Notes: generated by a model not told the origin, from the letters alone. A stretch of 64,000 nt of DNA from an uncultured Ruminococcus sp. (GCA_902780505.1 CACZFN010000001.1:92186-156185), one strand, 5' to 3'; positions 1 through 8,366 are shown, numbered from the stretch's first letter. Numbers and translations: made by a program.

Positions 1-821
1 AGGATATTACCGAAGTTGCCTGTAGGAACTACGATATTGATAGGTTCACCGACATCTATCTGCTGTTCCTTGACAAGCTGGGCATATGTTGACACATAGT
101 AAATGATCTGCGGTGCAAGTCTGCCCCAGTTTATTGAGTTTGCCGAGCTGAACATCATACCGTTATCGGCAAGTTCCTTACCTGTAGCCGCATCTGTAAA
201 GATAGCCTTCACACCGTTTTGTGCATCATCAAAATTCCCCTTGATAGCGCAAACGCCGACATTAGAACCCTCCTGCGTTGTCATTTGCTTTTTCTGCATT
301 GCAGAAACGCCGTCTTCGGGATAGAAAACTATAATAGATGTTCCCTCAACGTCTTTGAAGCCCTCAAGTGCCGCCTTACCCGTATCGCCGGAAGTTGCAA
401 CAAGTATGACAACCTTTTTATCAGTGCCTATCTTCTTGATCGATGTTGTAAGCAGATAAGGAAGTATCTGCAAAGCCATATCCTTGAAAGCACAAGTCGG
501 CCCATGCCAGAGCTCAAGCATATATGTACCGTCAAAGAGATGTGCAAGCTCAGCAATATTCTCGCTGTCAAAATTCTTTGTATTGTATGCCCCGTCAACG
601 CAGTATCTTATTTCTGCGCCGCTGAAATCTGTCAGGTATTTTGAAAACACAAACAGTGCCCTGTCAGCATAGCTGAGGTCACCCATCTGTCTTATCTCAT
701 CAAGTGTAAGTGCTGGTATCTCGCTTGGTACGAACAAACCGCCGTCTTCTGATATACCCTGTGCTATAGCCTGAGCCGAGGATACATTTACATTGCTGTT
801 TCTTGTGCTTTTGTAGAACAT
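1..821 (-). CDS. thrC: Threonine synthase, 3' end cut by window edge
   Basis: Threonine synthase is the PLP enzyme that converts O-phosphohomoserine to threonine and phosphate in the cytoplasm. The minus-strand frame opens with MFYKSTRN at an ATG ending at 821, preceded by an AGGTG ribosome site, and runs off the left edge, so about 273 N-terminal residues are visible of the roughly 490 usual. The PLP lysine is K113 in HGPTCAFKDMALQ, followed by the phosphate-loop region VATSGDTGKAALEGF; both are typical of ThrC. It begins 42 bp downstream of yraN on the same strand and may be read through from that operon. No other biosynthetic partner is visible. Identification is firm; the C-terminus cannot be judged. 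Confidence 0.95.
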   Translation of the reverse strand, partial: MFYKSTRNSNVNVSSAQAIAQGISEDGGLFVPSEIPALTLDEIRQMGDLSYADRALFVFSKYLTDFSGAEIRYCVDGAYNTKNFDSENIAELAHLFDGTYMLELWHGPTCAFKDMALQILPYLLTTSIKKIGTDKKVVILVATSGDTGKAALEGFKDVEGTSIIVFYPEDGVSAMQKKQMTTQEGSNVGVCAIKGNFDDAQNGVKAIFTDAATGKELADNGMMFSSANSINWGRLAPQIIYYVSTYAQLVKEQQIDVGEPINIVVPTGNFGNI

Positions 822-863
822 AATCTTTCACCTTTCAATCATTTATAATCAAGACCTTATGTC

Positions 864-1226
864 TTATTTACTTGCATCAAATGCGCTGACGTAGTATTTA
901 AGCTTTGATATCCGTCCGCGCTCAAGTGTCACGACCGCCACATCAAATCTACAGCTTGCTTCTTCATCAAGCGATGCGTAAAATCTTTGAGCAGCATATA
1001 TAAGGTGCTTTTTCTTGGAAGGAGTTATAGCCTCCTCCCCGCTTGTCAGAGCACCCGCCTTTCGTGTCTTTACTTCGACGAACGCATATATGTCATTCTT
1101 TTTTGCTATAATATCTATTTCACCGCCGCGAACGGTATAATTCCGCCTTACGATCTCATACCCGTTTCTTAAAAGGAAATCACATACCGCCTGTTCACCT
1201 GTATTGCCGATACTTCGTGTGGTCAT
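864..1226 (-). CDS. YraN/UPF0102 family nuclease-fold protein
   Basis: A 120-residue member of the UPF0102 (YraN) family, which has a restriction-endonuclease-like fold. The family signature is present: an N-terminal GNTGEQAVCDFLLRNGYEI helix, then GGEIDIIAKKNDIYAFVEVK carrying the D and ExK residues of a PD-(D/E)xK site, then TRKAG. The cellular role of the family is not settled; it is thought to act on DNA or in DNA processing. Length is normal. Its ATG overlaps the rnhB stop codon by ATGA, so the two are translationally coupled, and the rbgA-rnhB-yraN order is common in Firmicutes. Function beyond the fold is inference. Confidence 0.9.
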   Translation of the reverse strand: MTTRSIGNTGEQAVCDFLLRNGYEIVRRNYTVRGGEIDIIAKKNDIYAFVEVKTRKAGALTSGEEAITPSKKKHLIYAAQRFYASLDEEASCRFDVAVVTLERGRISKLKYYVSAFDASK

Positions 1227-1843
1227 ATACTGCCGCCATTTTTCTTTTCATAGTATTTTTTCAGGAAACTCGGCCTATGTATCGGGCTTTCACCATAGGC
1301 ATCGATCATCTGGTAATGAAGCTTTGTGCCATAGCCCTTATGCCTGGCAAACTGATACTCGGGGTATTGTTTATCCATCTGCATCATATACCTGTCCCTT
1401 GCGACCTTGGCAAGTATCGAAGCCGCCGCCACCGACTGGCTTTTTGCATCGCCCCCAACAACTGTCATTGTCTTTACATCTTTAAGTTCAGGAGCTTTAT
1501 TGCCGTCTATCACAGCAAGTTCCGGTCTTACATCAAGCTTTTCTACCGCACGTTTCATAGCAAGCATGGCACAGTTTAGGATATTAAGCTTTTCGATCTC
1601 CTCAACGCTTGCAGTGCATATAGCATAAGCCAAAGCTTTTTGAATTATTTCTTCATAGAGTTCTTCCCGTTTTTTTTCAGAAAGCTTTTTGCTGTCGTTT
1701 ATACCCTCTATGAACGTATCATCATCAAACACAACAGCCGCCGCATATACATCACCCGCAAGCGGCCCTCTGCCTGCTTCGTCACAGCCGCAGATGATCT
1801 TATACTCTTTTCTTATTTCCCTGTCAAAATCAAAAAGTGTCAT
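1223..1843 (-). CDS. rnhB: Ribonuclease HII
   Basis: RNase HII cuts RNA in RNA-DNA hybrids and single ribonucleotides embedded in DNA. The acidic metal-binding residues are in CDEAGRGPLAGDVYAAAV near the N-terminus and in AVIDGNKAP mid-protein; the later ASILAKVARDRYM motif and the GYGTKLHYQMI segment are also characteristic. I place the start at the ATG ending at 1843 (MTLFDFD), which has an AAAGGAAAG ribosome site, rather than at the upstream in-frame codon at 1915 that would overlap rbgA by 71 bp. This gives 206 residues, normal for the family. It starts 1 bp after rbgA ends and overlaps yraN by 4 bp. Confidence 0.96.
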   Translation of the reverse strand: MTLFDFDREIRKEYKIICGCDEAGRGPLAGDVYAAAVVFDDDTFIEGINDSKKLSEKKREELYEEIIQKALAYAICTASVEEIEKLNILNCAMLAMKRAVEKLDVRPELAVIDGNKAPELKDVKTMTVVGGDAKSQSVAAASILAKVARDRYMMQMDKQYPEYQFARHKGYGTKLHYQMIDAYGESPIHRPSFLKKYYEKKNGGSI

Positions 1844-1844
1844 A

Positions 1845-2750
1845 TTACTTTCCTTTAAAGTCCGCAGGCTTTTCAAGTGAGAACCGCCCGATCTTTCCGC
1901 CGCGGAATTCATCAAGCACCATTACCGAGGTACGCTCTGTATCAATACCCCCGCCTTTTACAAGGAACCCACGTTTTTCACCTATTCTTTCAAGTATCTC
2001 AAAGCCCTTGACGCAGCCCTGCATTTCATCATCATTATCGGGTATATCACCTGTTGTTATCTTGTATCTTCCACAGAGTTCTTCTCTGTAGTTTTCATCA
2101 AGCATTTCAAGCAAACGGCAGGCAAGGTATTCAGTATCCATTATCTGGTCTTTCACAGCACCCGTAAAAGCAAGCCGTTCGCCTACTCTTTTATCCTCAA
2201 ACTTAGGCCACAGCACGCCCGGCATATCAAGCAGTTCCATATTATTATCAAGAGTTACCCACTGCTTGCCTCTTGTGACACCCGGCCTGTCCTCGACCTT
2301 AGCACGCTTTGAACCTGCAAGCGAATTTATAAAAGAACTCTTCCCGACATTAGGCACCCCCACGATCATAAGTCTGACAGGTCTGCCCGTCATACCTTTT
2401 TCATTCCATTTTTTTATATCGTCAGCAAGCAGTTCGTTAAGTGCTGCTGTAAACCTCTTGACATTCCTGCCGCTTTTACAATCAGTTGCAAGTGCAGGGA
2501 TACCTTTTCTCCCAAAATACTCTATCCACATTGAATTGACAGTTTCATCAGCCGCATCGCTTTTATTGAGAAGTATGAGTCTTGGCTTGCCGCCGACAAG
2601 GTGATCCATTTCAGGGTTACGGCTTGAAAAAGGGATCCTTGCATCGATTATCTCAACAACGGCGTCAACGAGTTTGAGGTTGGATCTCATGATCCTCCTC
2701 GTCTTGGCCATATGTCCCGGAAACCATTGTATATCATATACCTCGCTCAC
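1845..2750 (-). CDS. rbgA: Ribosome biogenesis GTPase RbgA/YlqF
   Basis: A circularly permuted GTPase that helps late assembly of the 50S ribosomal subunit. The G motifs occur in permuted order: NKSD (G4) near residue 64, then GVPNVGKSSF (G1, Walker A) near 135 and DMPGVLWP (G3) near 179. The N-terminal IQWFPGHMAKTRRI segment is diagnostic of YlqF/RbgA. At 301 residues it has the usual length with the C-terminal RNA-binding extension. It lies 7 bp downstream of the second lepB and 1 bp before rnhB, inside one minus-strand operon that begins with lepB; rplS, which RbgA-type factors functionally touch, lies just upstream. Confidence 0.96.
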   Translation of the reverse strand: MSEVYDIQWFPGHMAKTRRIMRSNLKLVDAVVEIIDARIPFSSRNPEMDHLVGGKPRLILLNKSDAADETVNSMWIEYFGRKGIPALATDCKSGRNVKRFTAALNELLADDIKKWNEKGMTGRPVRLMIVGVPNVGKSSFINSLAGSKRAKVEDRPGVTRGKQWVTLDNNMELLDMPGVLWPKFEDKRVGERLAFTGAVKDQIMDTEYLACRLLEMLDENYREELCGRYKITTGDIPDNDDEMQGCVKGFEILERIGEKRGFLVKGGGIDTERTSVMVLDEFRGGKIGRFSLEKPADFKGK

Positions 2751-2757
2751 TTTACCG

Positions 2758-3366
2758 TCACCCCTTTCGATCAGGTATGCCTATCCCCTTGCCGGTCGGC
2801 GAAAGGAACCGCAGCACCGCCTTGCCTTCAATGTCACCGAGGTCAATAAGTCCTATTGCCCTGCTGTCAGTAGAGTCGTTCCTGTTATCACCGAGAACGA
2901 ACACATACCCGACAGGTACAGTATAAACATAGCTCTCAGTGTTTTCATCAAAGAAGCTTTCACTGAAATGGTTTTCAGGATCTTTCATATCATGCTCAAG
3001 TATGTAAGGCTCGTCAAGTATATCATTCTCTGTAGGTTCCTTATCCCTGTCGCAGACATAAACTTTATCATTATTATAGTCAATAGTCACCTTCTGCCCC
3101 GAAACCGCGATCACACGCTTGATTATCAGTTTTTCAAGCGCGTCGGAGCTTACAACTATGATATCCCCCTGCTTTGGAGTATAAAAAAGATTCCTGACTA
3201 TAAGCATATCGCCGTCGCCGAGTGTGTTTTCCATCGACTTTCCGCTTACTGTCACAAGCTTCATAATAAAGGTGAAAAGTATCACCACAAAGAAAACAGC
3301 CGTCACAACAGTTTCAAGAAAATCAAGCAGCGTATCAGCAAGAGTTCCGCTTTTGCTTCCTTGCAT
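2758..3366 (-). CDS. lepB: Signal peptidase I (second of a tandem pair)
   Basis: Type I signal peptidase that cleaves leader peptides of exported proteins at the outer face of the membrane. One N-terminal membrane segment (about residues 13-36) precedes the catalytic Ser in VSGKSMENTLGDGDML; the catalytic Lys is in LIIKRVIAVSGQ, and the GDNRNDSTDSRAIG box is intact. Length 202 residues. It begins 2 bp after the first lepB ends and is probably co-translated. The two copies differ through most of the protein, particularly in an inserted stretch around residues 105-150 (DEPYILEHDMKDPENHF), so this looks like an old duplication, possibly with divided substrate preference (inference). Confidence 0.95.
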   Translation of the reverse strand: MQGSKSGTLADTLLDFLETVVTAVFFVVILFTFIMKLVTVSGKSMENTLGDGDMLIVRNLFYTPKQGDIIVVSSDALEKLIIKRVIAVSGQKVTIDYNNDKVYVCDRDKEPTENDILDEPYILEHDMKDPENHFSESFFDENTESYVYTVPVGYVFVLGDNRNDSTDSRAIGLIDLGDIEGKAVLRFLSPTGKGIGIPDRKG

Positions 3367-3368
3367 AC

Positions 3369-3944
3369 TCAGCCGACACTTCCTGCTTTGGAAACAGGGT
3401 ATATCCTGAAAATTGCCTTGCCGAGTATATCATCATTATTCACAAGTCCGACTTTTGCATTACGGGAATCCGTCGAATGATTCCTGTTATCTCCCATTAC
3501 AAAGACCTGACCGTCACCGACTGTAAGGTCTTTGATAGCCCTGCCTTCCTCAAGGTATGTAAGTTCTTTGATATAGTCTTCTTTAAGCACTTCACCATTT
3601 ACAGTCACTTCACCTTTAAGGAAATCTATTGATACAGTATCGCCGCCCACAGCAATAACGCGCTTGATTATTGTTTCGTTAAGCCCTTCGCTGTTAAGAA
3701 CCACTATATCTCCCCTTTTAGGCGTATAGTTAAAATGCGTAAGGATAAGCCTGTCCCCGTCATGAAGGGTATCCTCCATAGAAGGGCCGTCCACCTGAAC
3801 TATCCTGAATATAAAAGTAAACAGCAGTATAACGATAAAAATAGCAAATACAAACGATTCAAGCCATTCAATTATCTCATTAAAAACAACTTCCCCTATA
3901 CTGCCTTTCTTTTTTTCGGTATTCTTCTTAGCGGTATCGTCCAT
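3369..3944 (-). CDS. lepB: Signal peptidase I (first of a tandem pair)
   Basis: Type I signal peptidase. A charged N-terminal tail (KKNTEKKKGS) leads into one membrane helix around residues 27-47. The catalytic Ser is in VDGPSMEDTLHDGDRL, the Lys in TIIKRVIAVGGD, and the GDNRNHSTDSRNAKVG box is present. I take the ATG ending at 3944 with a GGTGAT ribosome site; a GTG three codons earlier (3953) is an alternative. This is the first gene behind the promoter at 3986-4014 and heads the lepB-lepB-rbgA-rnhB-yraN operon. Nothing is missing from the active site. Confidence 0.95.
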   Translation of the reverse strand: MDDTAKKNTEKKKGSIGEVVFNEIIEWLESFVFAIFIVILLFTFIFRIVQVDGPSMEDTLHDGDRLILTHFNYTPKRGDIVVLNSEGLNETIIKRVIAVGGDTVSIDFLKGEVTVNGEVLKEDYIKELTYLEEGRAIKDLTVGDGQVFVMGDNRNHSTDSRNAKVGLVNNDDILGKAIFRIYPVSKAGSVG

Positions 3945-3985
3945 TATTATCACCAGTCTTAAAAATATTAGAAATAACCTTTTAT

Positions 3986-4014
3986 ATTATACCAAACTTA
4001 TATAAAAAATTCAA
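3986..4014 (-). promoter_or_regulatory. Sigma-A promoter of lepB operon
   Basis: On the minus strand TTGAAT (4009-4014) and TATAAT (3986-3991) are separated by exactly 17 bp, with TGG directly before the -10 giving an extended -10. It sits 42 bp before the first lepB and after the rplS terminator, so the lepB operon has its own start. Confidence 0.75.
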
Positions 4015-4090
4015 GTCGAAATACAAATATTCACCTTTTATACAGTTCTTGCCACTATACTTTTACATTTTATTAACAAATATGACAATG

Positions 4091-4119
4091 AAAAAAGAGC
4101 CGACAGATATCGGCTCTTT
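4091..4119 (-). terminator. Rho-independent terminator after rplS
   Basis: On the minus strand AGAGCCGA and TCGGCTCT form a perfect stem followed by TTTTTT. It begins 12 bp after the rplS stop and separates rplS from the lepB operon. Confidence 0.9.
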
Positions 4120-4131
4120 ATCATCATCAAG

Positions 4132-4476
4132 TTATCTGATCGCTTCCTTGACTTTAGCTGCCTTACCAACTCTGCTTCTGAGATAGTAGAGCTTAGCGCG
4201 GCGGACTTTACCGGATCTTACGATCTCTACCTTTTCAACTACAGGTGAATGTACAGGGAATACTCTTTCGATACCACAGCCGTGAGCAACTCTCCTTACA
4301 GTGAAGGTTTCATTGATGCCGCCATGCTTCTTTGCGATAACAGTACCCTCAAATACCTGTATCCTTGACTTGTCGCCTTCAGTGATCCTTACGTGAACCT
4401 TTACTGTGTCACCGACATTGATCACAGGCACTTCTTTTTTAAGGCTTGAGTTTGAAATAAGTTTTAAAGCATCCAC
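4132..4476 (-). CDS. rplS: Ribosomal protein L19
   Basis: Large-subunit ribosomal protein L19 at the 30S-50S interface. The 114 residues contain the family core [20 protein letters not shown], the [11 protein letters not shown]-like block ([20 protein letters not shown]) and the basic tail [20 protein letters not shown]. Start ATG ends at 4476 with an AGGAGG ribosome site 7 bp upstream. It is transcribed alone, between a strong promoter (4627-4655) with a structured leader and a perfect terminator. The leader suggests feedback control by L19 itself, as known for other Firmicutes. Confidence 0.97.
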   Translation of the reverse strand: MDALKLISNSSLKKEVPVINVGDTVKVHVRITEGDKSRIQVFEGTVIAKKHGGINETFTVRRVAHGCGIERVFPVHSPVVEKVEIVRSGKVRRAKLYYLRSRVGKAAKVKEAIR

Positions 4477-4620
4477 TTTAAATACCTCCTGTTATTTTCA
4501 GATATTCATACGCCCGCGTTGCCTTAAACGCATAAGCCAGAGGACTACCCGCTTTAATGTCTTCACCCTTACGGGCGGGGCACTAACTCTCGTCGGATAT
4601 ACCGACGGTAATTCAAATGC
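4477..4620 (-). ncRNA. Structured 5' leader of rplS (L19-leader type)
   Basis: The roughly 144-nt untranslated region between the mapped promoter and rplS can fold into several stems on the minus strand: CGTCGG/CCGACG, a long-range AGAG/CTCT plus CCCGC/GCGGG arrangement, and CTTA/TAAG near the start codon. Position, size and gene context fit the L19 leader, a cis-acting autoregulatory RNA of Firmicutes. The assignment rests on context and hand-drawn stems, not on a covariance-model match. Confidence 0.55.
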
Positions 4621-4626
4621 TTATAT

Positions 4627-4655
4627 ATTATACCATAATTTACTTTATGTTTCAA
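4627..4655 (-). promoter_or_regulatory. Sigma-A promoter of rplS
   Basis: Minus-strand TTGAAA (4650-4655), 17-bp spacer, TATAAT (4627-4632) with TGG immediately upstream (extended -10). The start would fall near 4620. Confidence 0.8.
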
Positions 4656-4662
4656 TATAGGA

Positions 4663-5364
4663 TCAAGTAAAATTTTCGCCTGTTTTTGTGATTATTTTTG
4701 TGCGTGTTGTATAAATCTGTTCAAATTCCTCCCCTGCGTATTCCTTAAACCCGTCCATAAGCACAGATGTATTTATATTCTTATCATTGCCCGAAGGCAG
4801 GATAAGATCTGCAACCGCAAAGCCGTCATCTTCCTTAATGCTTAAAAGCTTTACGTCGGGCTTGATATCTATATCTATTAACCCCTTTTTCTTTGAGCGC
4901 TTCTTTACATTTATCCGGTCCTGAGAAAGATAATCTTTAAAAAGCCCGCAGGTGTCCTTATCGTTCTTTAATTTAAAGCGGATGTTATACTGTGAAGCCG
5001 CTATATCCTTATGATCCATAGCCGGCTCAGTCACCTTGTTAATACTAAGTCCCTCAGGCATAGCGGAATTTATACGTGTCATCAGTTCATCACTGTCCAT
5101 ACGTTCCGTAAGTGATATATCCATGATCTCAACATCGCTTTCCGTACCAAGCGGCAATGCAAGCGGGAACATTATATAAAGTCTTGGGTTAAACCCCTGT
5201 GTATACCAGACAGGTATCCTTGCCCTTTTGAATATGCGTGAAAATGTTCGCATCATATCAAGATGTGATATAAACCTTGCCCTGCCCTTTTTTGAAAACA
5301 CAAGCCTGTAATCATATCGTTCTACCCTGAGTGCCATATTTTTGGGTGTAAGATTATTTGCCAC
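4663..5364 (-). CDS. TIGR03936 family radical-SAM-associated protein (DUF2344)
   Basis: A member of the DUF2344/TIGR03936 family that almost always sits next to a TIGR03960 radical SAM gene. Recognised from YRLVFSKKGRARFISHLDMM followed by FSRIFKRARIPVWYTQGFNP and PLALPLGTESDVEIMDI. The biochemical role is unknown; some homologues are fused to the radical SAM partner, which suggests a shared RNA- or protein-modification task. Start is uncertain: the GTG ending at 5364 has a GGGGGCG ribosome site and overlaps the upstream gene by 11 bp; ATGs at 5379 and 5337 lack one. About 233 residues with the GTG start. Confidence 0.85.
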   Translation of the reverse strand: MANNLTPKNMALRVERYDYRLVFSKKGRARFISHLDMMRTFSRIFKRARIPVWYTQGFNPRLYIMFPLALPLGTESDVEIMDISLTERMDSDELMTRINSAMPEGLSINKVTEPAMDHKDIAASQYNIRFKLKNDKDTCGLFKDYLSQDRINVKKRSKKKGLIDIDIKPDVKLLSIKEDDGFAVADLILPSGNDKNINTSVLMDGFKEYAGEEFEQIYTTRTKIITKTGENFT

Positions 5365-7201
5365 AGTAAACGCCCCCATAGCTCTTATTTATGCCGCACC
5401 CTGAGCAGCCTTCCTTACAGTTGCGTGTAGTCTTTGCAAGGTGTGCTTTTTTGTTTTCATTTATCAGAAAACTTTTTGTAACAAGGTAATCAAGGTGATC
5501 CCACGGCATCAGTTCATCATATTCACGCTTTCTGTTTGCATAAAAAGCCATATCAAGCCCACATTCATCAAACGCCTCACGCCACTTTGAAAAATCGAAG
5601 TGTTCGTTCCAGCCGTCAAGTTCACAGCCCTTTTTCCACGCCTGATATACAGCCTTTGACATACGTCTGTCACCCTTTGCAAGACAGGCTTCAAGTACAG
5701 ACGTATCATCCTGATGTGTTGAAAGCTTTATTTTTTTGGACCTTAATGCCTTTACAAGAAGCTTCTGCTTTCTGTCTATCTCCTCCGGGGTTGCCTGCGG
5801 TTCAAATTCAAACGGGGTAAAGGGCTTTGGAACAAAGGTAGCTGTTGATACCGATATCTGTATCGAGCCCCCGCGCAATTCTTTCGGTGTTTCAAAATAC
5901 ACATCAAGTATCTTATGAGCAAGCTCGGCAATGCCCAAGATATCCTCGTCAGTTTCGGTAGGCAGACCGAGCATAAAATACAGCTTTACGGTAGTATACC
6001 CTCCCTCAAAGGCGGTCTTGCAGGTCGAAAGTATTTCGCTTTCGGTTATGTTTTTGTTTATAACATCGCGAAGCCTCTGGGTACCCGCTTCGCAGGCAAA
6101 GGTAAGTCCGCTTTTTCTTATCGTTTTAAGCCTTTCAAGAAGATCACTGCTGAAATTATCTATCCTCAGCGACGGAAGCGAAAGGCTGACATTTTCAAGG
6201 TCAGTATAATCAGCAAGTTCTTTTAAAAGCTGTGCTATCTTTGTATGGTCACTTGTGGAAAGAGAGGAAAGCGACACTTCATCATACCCGGTCTGCTCAC
6301 AAAGGCACTTTGTTTCATTTTTTATTATGTCGATGCTCTTTTCACGAAAAGGCCTGTAAATAAACCCCGCCTGACAAAAACGGCAGCCCCTTATACAGCC
6401 GCGAAGAACTTCAACAACACTTCTGTCATGCACTATACTTGTATAGGGAACGACAAAATAATCGGGAAAGAATACATTATCAAAATCAGCAATAACACGT
6501 TTTTTTATCTTAGGGGGGGCATCATCTGTATTGGGTTTAATACATTTAAGTGTTCCGTCCACGTTATATGTAACATCATAAAAAGAGGGCACATATATTC
6601 CCTCTATATGCGCTGCAAGATGTAAAAACTCCTCTTTGCTGCCGCCGCGTTTTTTGACCTCGTTATACAGATCCATAAGCTCAAGGTTTACTTCCTCGCC
6701 CTCGCCCAGAATAAAAATGTCGATAAAATCCGACATAGGTTCAGGGTTACAGACACAAGGGCCGCCCGCAACAACTATCGGCGCAAGCGCATGCCTGTCC
6801 TTTGCAAGCACAGGTATGCGCGCAAGTTCAAGCATTGAAAGCACATTTGTATATGACAGCTCATATTGAAGTGTAAAACCGATCATATCAAATTCATAAA
6901 GCGGATCAAGGCTTTCAAGAGCATAAAGAGGTATATCATTATCTATAAGCACCTGTTTGTAGTCCTTTTCGGGCATAAAACAGCGTTCGCACCAGAAGTT
7001 TTCTCTTTCGTTTTTCAGGCTGTAGAGGATCTTCATGCCAAGATGTGACATACCGATATCATAAACATCAGGAAAGCAGAATGCAAACCTGACATCAATT
7101 TTTGACTTATCCTTAACAACGCTGCCATGCTCACCGCCGATATAGCGTGCAGGTTTCTGAACATTCAAAAGCAGCTGTTCGATCTTTTCTTTATTTGTCA
7201 A
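5354..7201 (-). CDS. TIGR03960 family B12-binding-domain radical SAM protein
   Basis: A 615-residue radical SAM enzyme of the TIGR03960 family. The N-terminal part (about 40-220) is a cobalamin-binding-like Rossmann region (FCFPDVYDIGMSHLGMKIL, VAGGPCVCNPEPMSDFIDIF, ILGEGEE). The radical SAM cluster motif is VLRGCIRGCRFCQAGF (CxxxCxxC) near residue 270. The C-terminus ends in a Cys-rich tail KEGCSGCGINKSYGG that could bind a second metal cluster. The start is a TTG at 7201: a GGAGGG site lies 7 bp before it, whereas the upstream ATG at 7264 lies within the promoter. Reaction unknown; it pairs with the overlapping DUF2344 gene. Confidence 0.88.
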   Translation of the reverse strand: MTNKEKIEQLLLNVQKPARYIGGEHGSVVKDKSKIDVRFAFCFPDVYDIGMSHLGMKILYSLKNERENFWCERCFMPEKDYKQVLIDNDIPLYALESLDPLYEFDMIGFTLQYELSYTNVLSMLELARIPVLAKDRHALAPIVVAGGPCVCNPEPMSDFIDIFILGEGEEVNLELMDLYNEVKKRGGSKEEFLHLAAHIEGIYVPSFYDVTYNVDGTLKCIKPNTDDAPPKIKKRVIADFDNVFFPDYFVVPYTSIVHDRSVVEVLRGCIRGCRFCQAGFIYRPFREKSIDIIKNETKCLCEQTGYDEVSLSSLSTSDHTKIAQLLKELADYTDLENVSLSLPSLRIDNFSSDLLERLKTIRKSGLTFACEAGTQRLRDVINKNITESEILSTCKTAFEGGYTTVKLYFMLGLPTETDEDILGIAELAHKILDVYFETPKELRGGSIQISVSTATFVPKPFTPFEFEPQATPEEIDRKQKLLVKALRSKKIKLSTHQDDTSVLEACLAKGDRRMSKAVYQAWKKGCELDGWNEHFDFSKWREAFDECGLDMAFYANRKREYDELMPWDHLDYLVTKSFLINENKKAHLAKTTRNCKEGCSGCGINKSYGGVYCGK

Positions 7202-7241
7202 TAGAGTACCCTCCGTGATATAATGATATTTACTTATTATC

Positions 7242-7250
7242 ATTATACCA
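7242..7250 (-). promoter_or_regulatory. Extended -10 promoter before TIGR03960 gene
   Basis: Minus-strand TGGTATAAT lies about 40 bp upstream of the TTG start. No good -35 is visible 17 bp further up, so this would be an extended -10 promoter. Same TGG-TATAAT form as at rplS and lepB. Confidence 0.5.
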
Positions 7251-7359
7251 TAAAAAAGAGGCAAAGTCCAGCATATAATATTAACTTTTCAGGCAGCACC
7301 GGCGGTTGTACGGTCTTGCATTTATCATCAATAAACACAAAACGCACAATACTATTTGC

Positions 7360-8226
7360 TTACAATGCATCACCAACGTTCTCCCCGTCAAGCCACATTG
7401 CAATCCCCTTGAACCGCTTGTTATCCTCTTTTCGCCAGCAACAGTAGAATGTCGCCTTTGCGGCATCGTCGGATATCGGGATATTGACACGGTTGTCGTG
7501 ATGCTGCGGCATTTTGATCGTAACGCTCGATGAAAATGACGGCAGTGCAGATGCCTTTATCAGCTCACCCAAAGCGTCATACTCGCTCTGCACTATGTAC
7601 TTTGTGTTCGGGGTGTGCTTCTGATGTACCTCATGCCAGAAGCCGAGGTCTGAAAACAGCAGCATAGTTTCACCGTCAAGGTCGGAAAAATGCACCTCGC
7701 TGTATCCTGCCAGCGGGTGTGCAGGCGGCACGGAAAGATAAAGCTGCTCCTCGAAAAAACGCTTGCAGACTATGCCCTCCTCGTTTACCTCAAAGGGCGT
7801 GACAAGTATCTGACAGCTGCCGTTTGTAAGCTCGTTTATGAAGTCGTCATGGTACTTCATCTCGCTTGATATTTTCATATCGGGAAACTGCTCAGAAAGT
7901 ACAGGCACAAGCTGCCAAAGCGGTGCGGGCGCACAGGATATTACAGAGATAGTCCTGTGGCTGAGATCAAAGGCGCGAATTCGCTCGGTGAAGGCCTCGT
8001 TGTCGTCGATCATCTTCCTTGCAAGCTCAACTGCGAGCCTGCCGTTTTCGTTGAGCTCGACCTTGTTTTTACCACGGTCGAACAGCTTGACACCTATCAT
8101 ATCCTCAAGCTTGTTCACCGTCCTGCTGAGTGCAGGCTGGCTTAAATGCAGTTCCTCCGCCGCTTTTGACATTGTTCCGCAGTCGGCAATTGCCACAAGC
8201 TGCACGAGCATATAAATTTCTATCAT
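7360..8226 (-). CDS. LysR-family transcriptional regulator
   Basis: A 288-residue LysR-type regulator. The N-terminal winged helix is clear: AIADCGTMSKAAEELHLSQPALSRTVNKLE, then GVKLFDRGKNKVELNENG. The C-terminal part is an effector-binding domain (ISVISCAPAPLWQLVPVL, FPDMKISSEMKYHDDFINEL). AAGGCGG precedes the tandem GTG-ATG; the ATG at 8226 has the better spacing. The gene is divergent from an aldo/keto reductase and the shared region holds a T-N11-A box, so it likely controls the redox genes to its right and itself. The effector is unknown; small aldehydes or other electrophiles are plausible from the target genes (inference). Confidence 0.93.
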   Translation of the reverse strand: MIEIYMLVQLVAIADCGTMSKAAEELHLSQPALSRTVNKLEDMIGVKLFDRGKNKVELNENGRLAVELARKMIDDNEAFTERIRAFDLSHRTISVISCAPAPLWQLVPVLSEQFPDMKISSEMKYHDDFINELTNGSCQILVTPFEVNEEGIVCKRFFEEQLYLSVPPAHPLAGYSEVHFSDLDGETMLLFSDLGFWHEVHQKHTPNTKYIVQSEYDALGELIKASALPSFSSSVTIKMPQHHDNRVNIPISDDAAKATFYCCWRKEDNKRFKGIAMWLDGENVGDAL

Positions 8227-8246
8227 CACATCACCGCCTTTGAATT

Positions 8247-8275
8247 ATTATATCAAAAATGTGACACACTGTCAA
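8247..8275 (-). promoter_or_regulatory. Sigma-A promoter of the LysR gene
   Basis: Minus-strand TTGACA (8270-8275), 17-bp spacer and TATAAT (8247-8252): a full consensus promoter. Its -35 lies only 5 bp from the LysR-type box at 8281-8295, which would allow the regulator to repress its own gene. Confidence 0.85.
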
Positions 8276-8280
8276 TAGCT

Positions 8281-8295
8281 ATAACTGAAACTTAT
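8281..8295 (+). promoter_or_regulatory. LysR-type operator (T-N11-A palindrome)
   Basis: ATAACTGAAACTTAT is a 15-bp imperfect palindrome (ATAA...TTAT) with T-N11-A spacing. Its centre is about 64 bp before the expected start of the aldo/keto reductase transcript, the classical position of a LysR recognition site. A near copy lies at 12446-12460 at the same distance from the second reductase promoter. Confidence 0.65.
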
Positions 8296-8315
8296 ACCTC
8301 TATCAGCAATTTGTA

Positions 8316-8345
8316 TTGTACAATCACGAAAAAACGGTGTATAAT
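8316..8345 (+). promoter_or_regulatory. Promoter of first aldo/keto reductase operon
   Basis: TTGTAC (8316-8321), 18-bp spacer and TATAAT (8340-8345). The weak -35 and long spacer suit an activator-dependent promoter. The -35 surroundings, TGTATTGTAC, are identical at the second reductase promoter. Confidence 0.7.
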
Positions 8346-8366
8346 AAACCCAAAGAGGTGGATCGC

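Noticed and set aside
2758-3944. Second lepB as an assembly duplication
   Set aside because: The two copies differ throughout and have different insertions, so they are real, diverged paralogues.
5509-6625. Several overlapping plus-strand frames inside the radical SAM gene
   Set aside because: They overlap each other and a gene with complete CxxxCxxC and family motifs; none has a plausible product.
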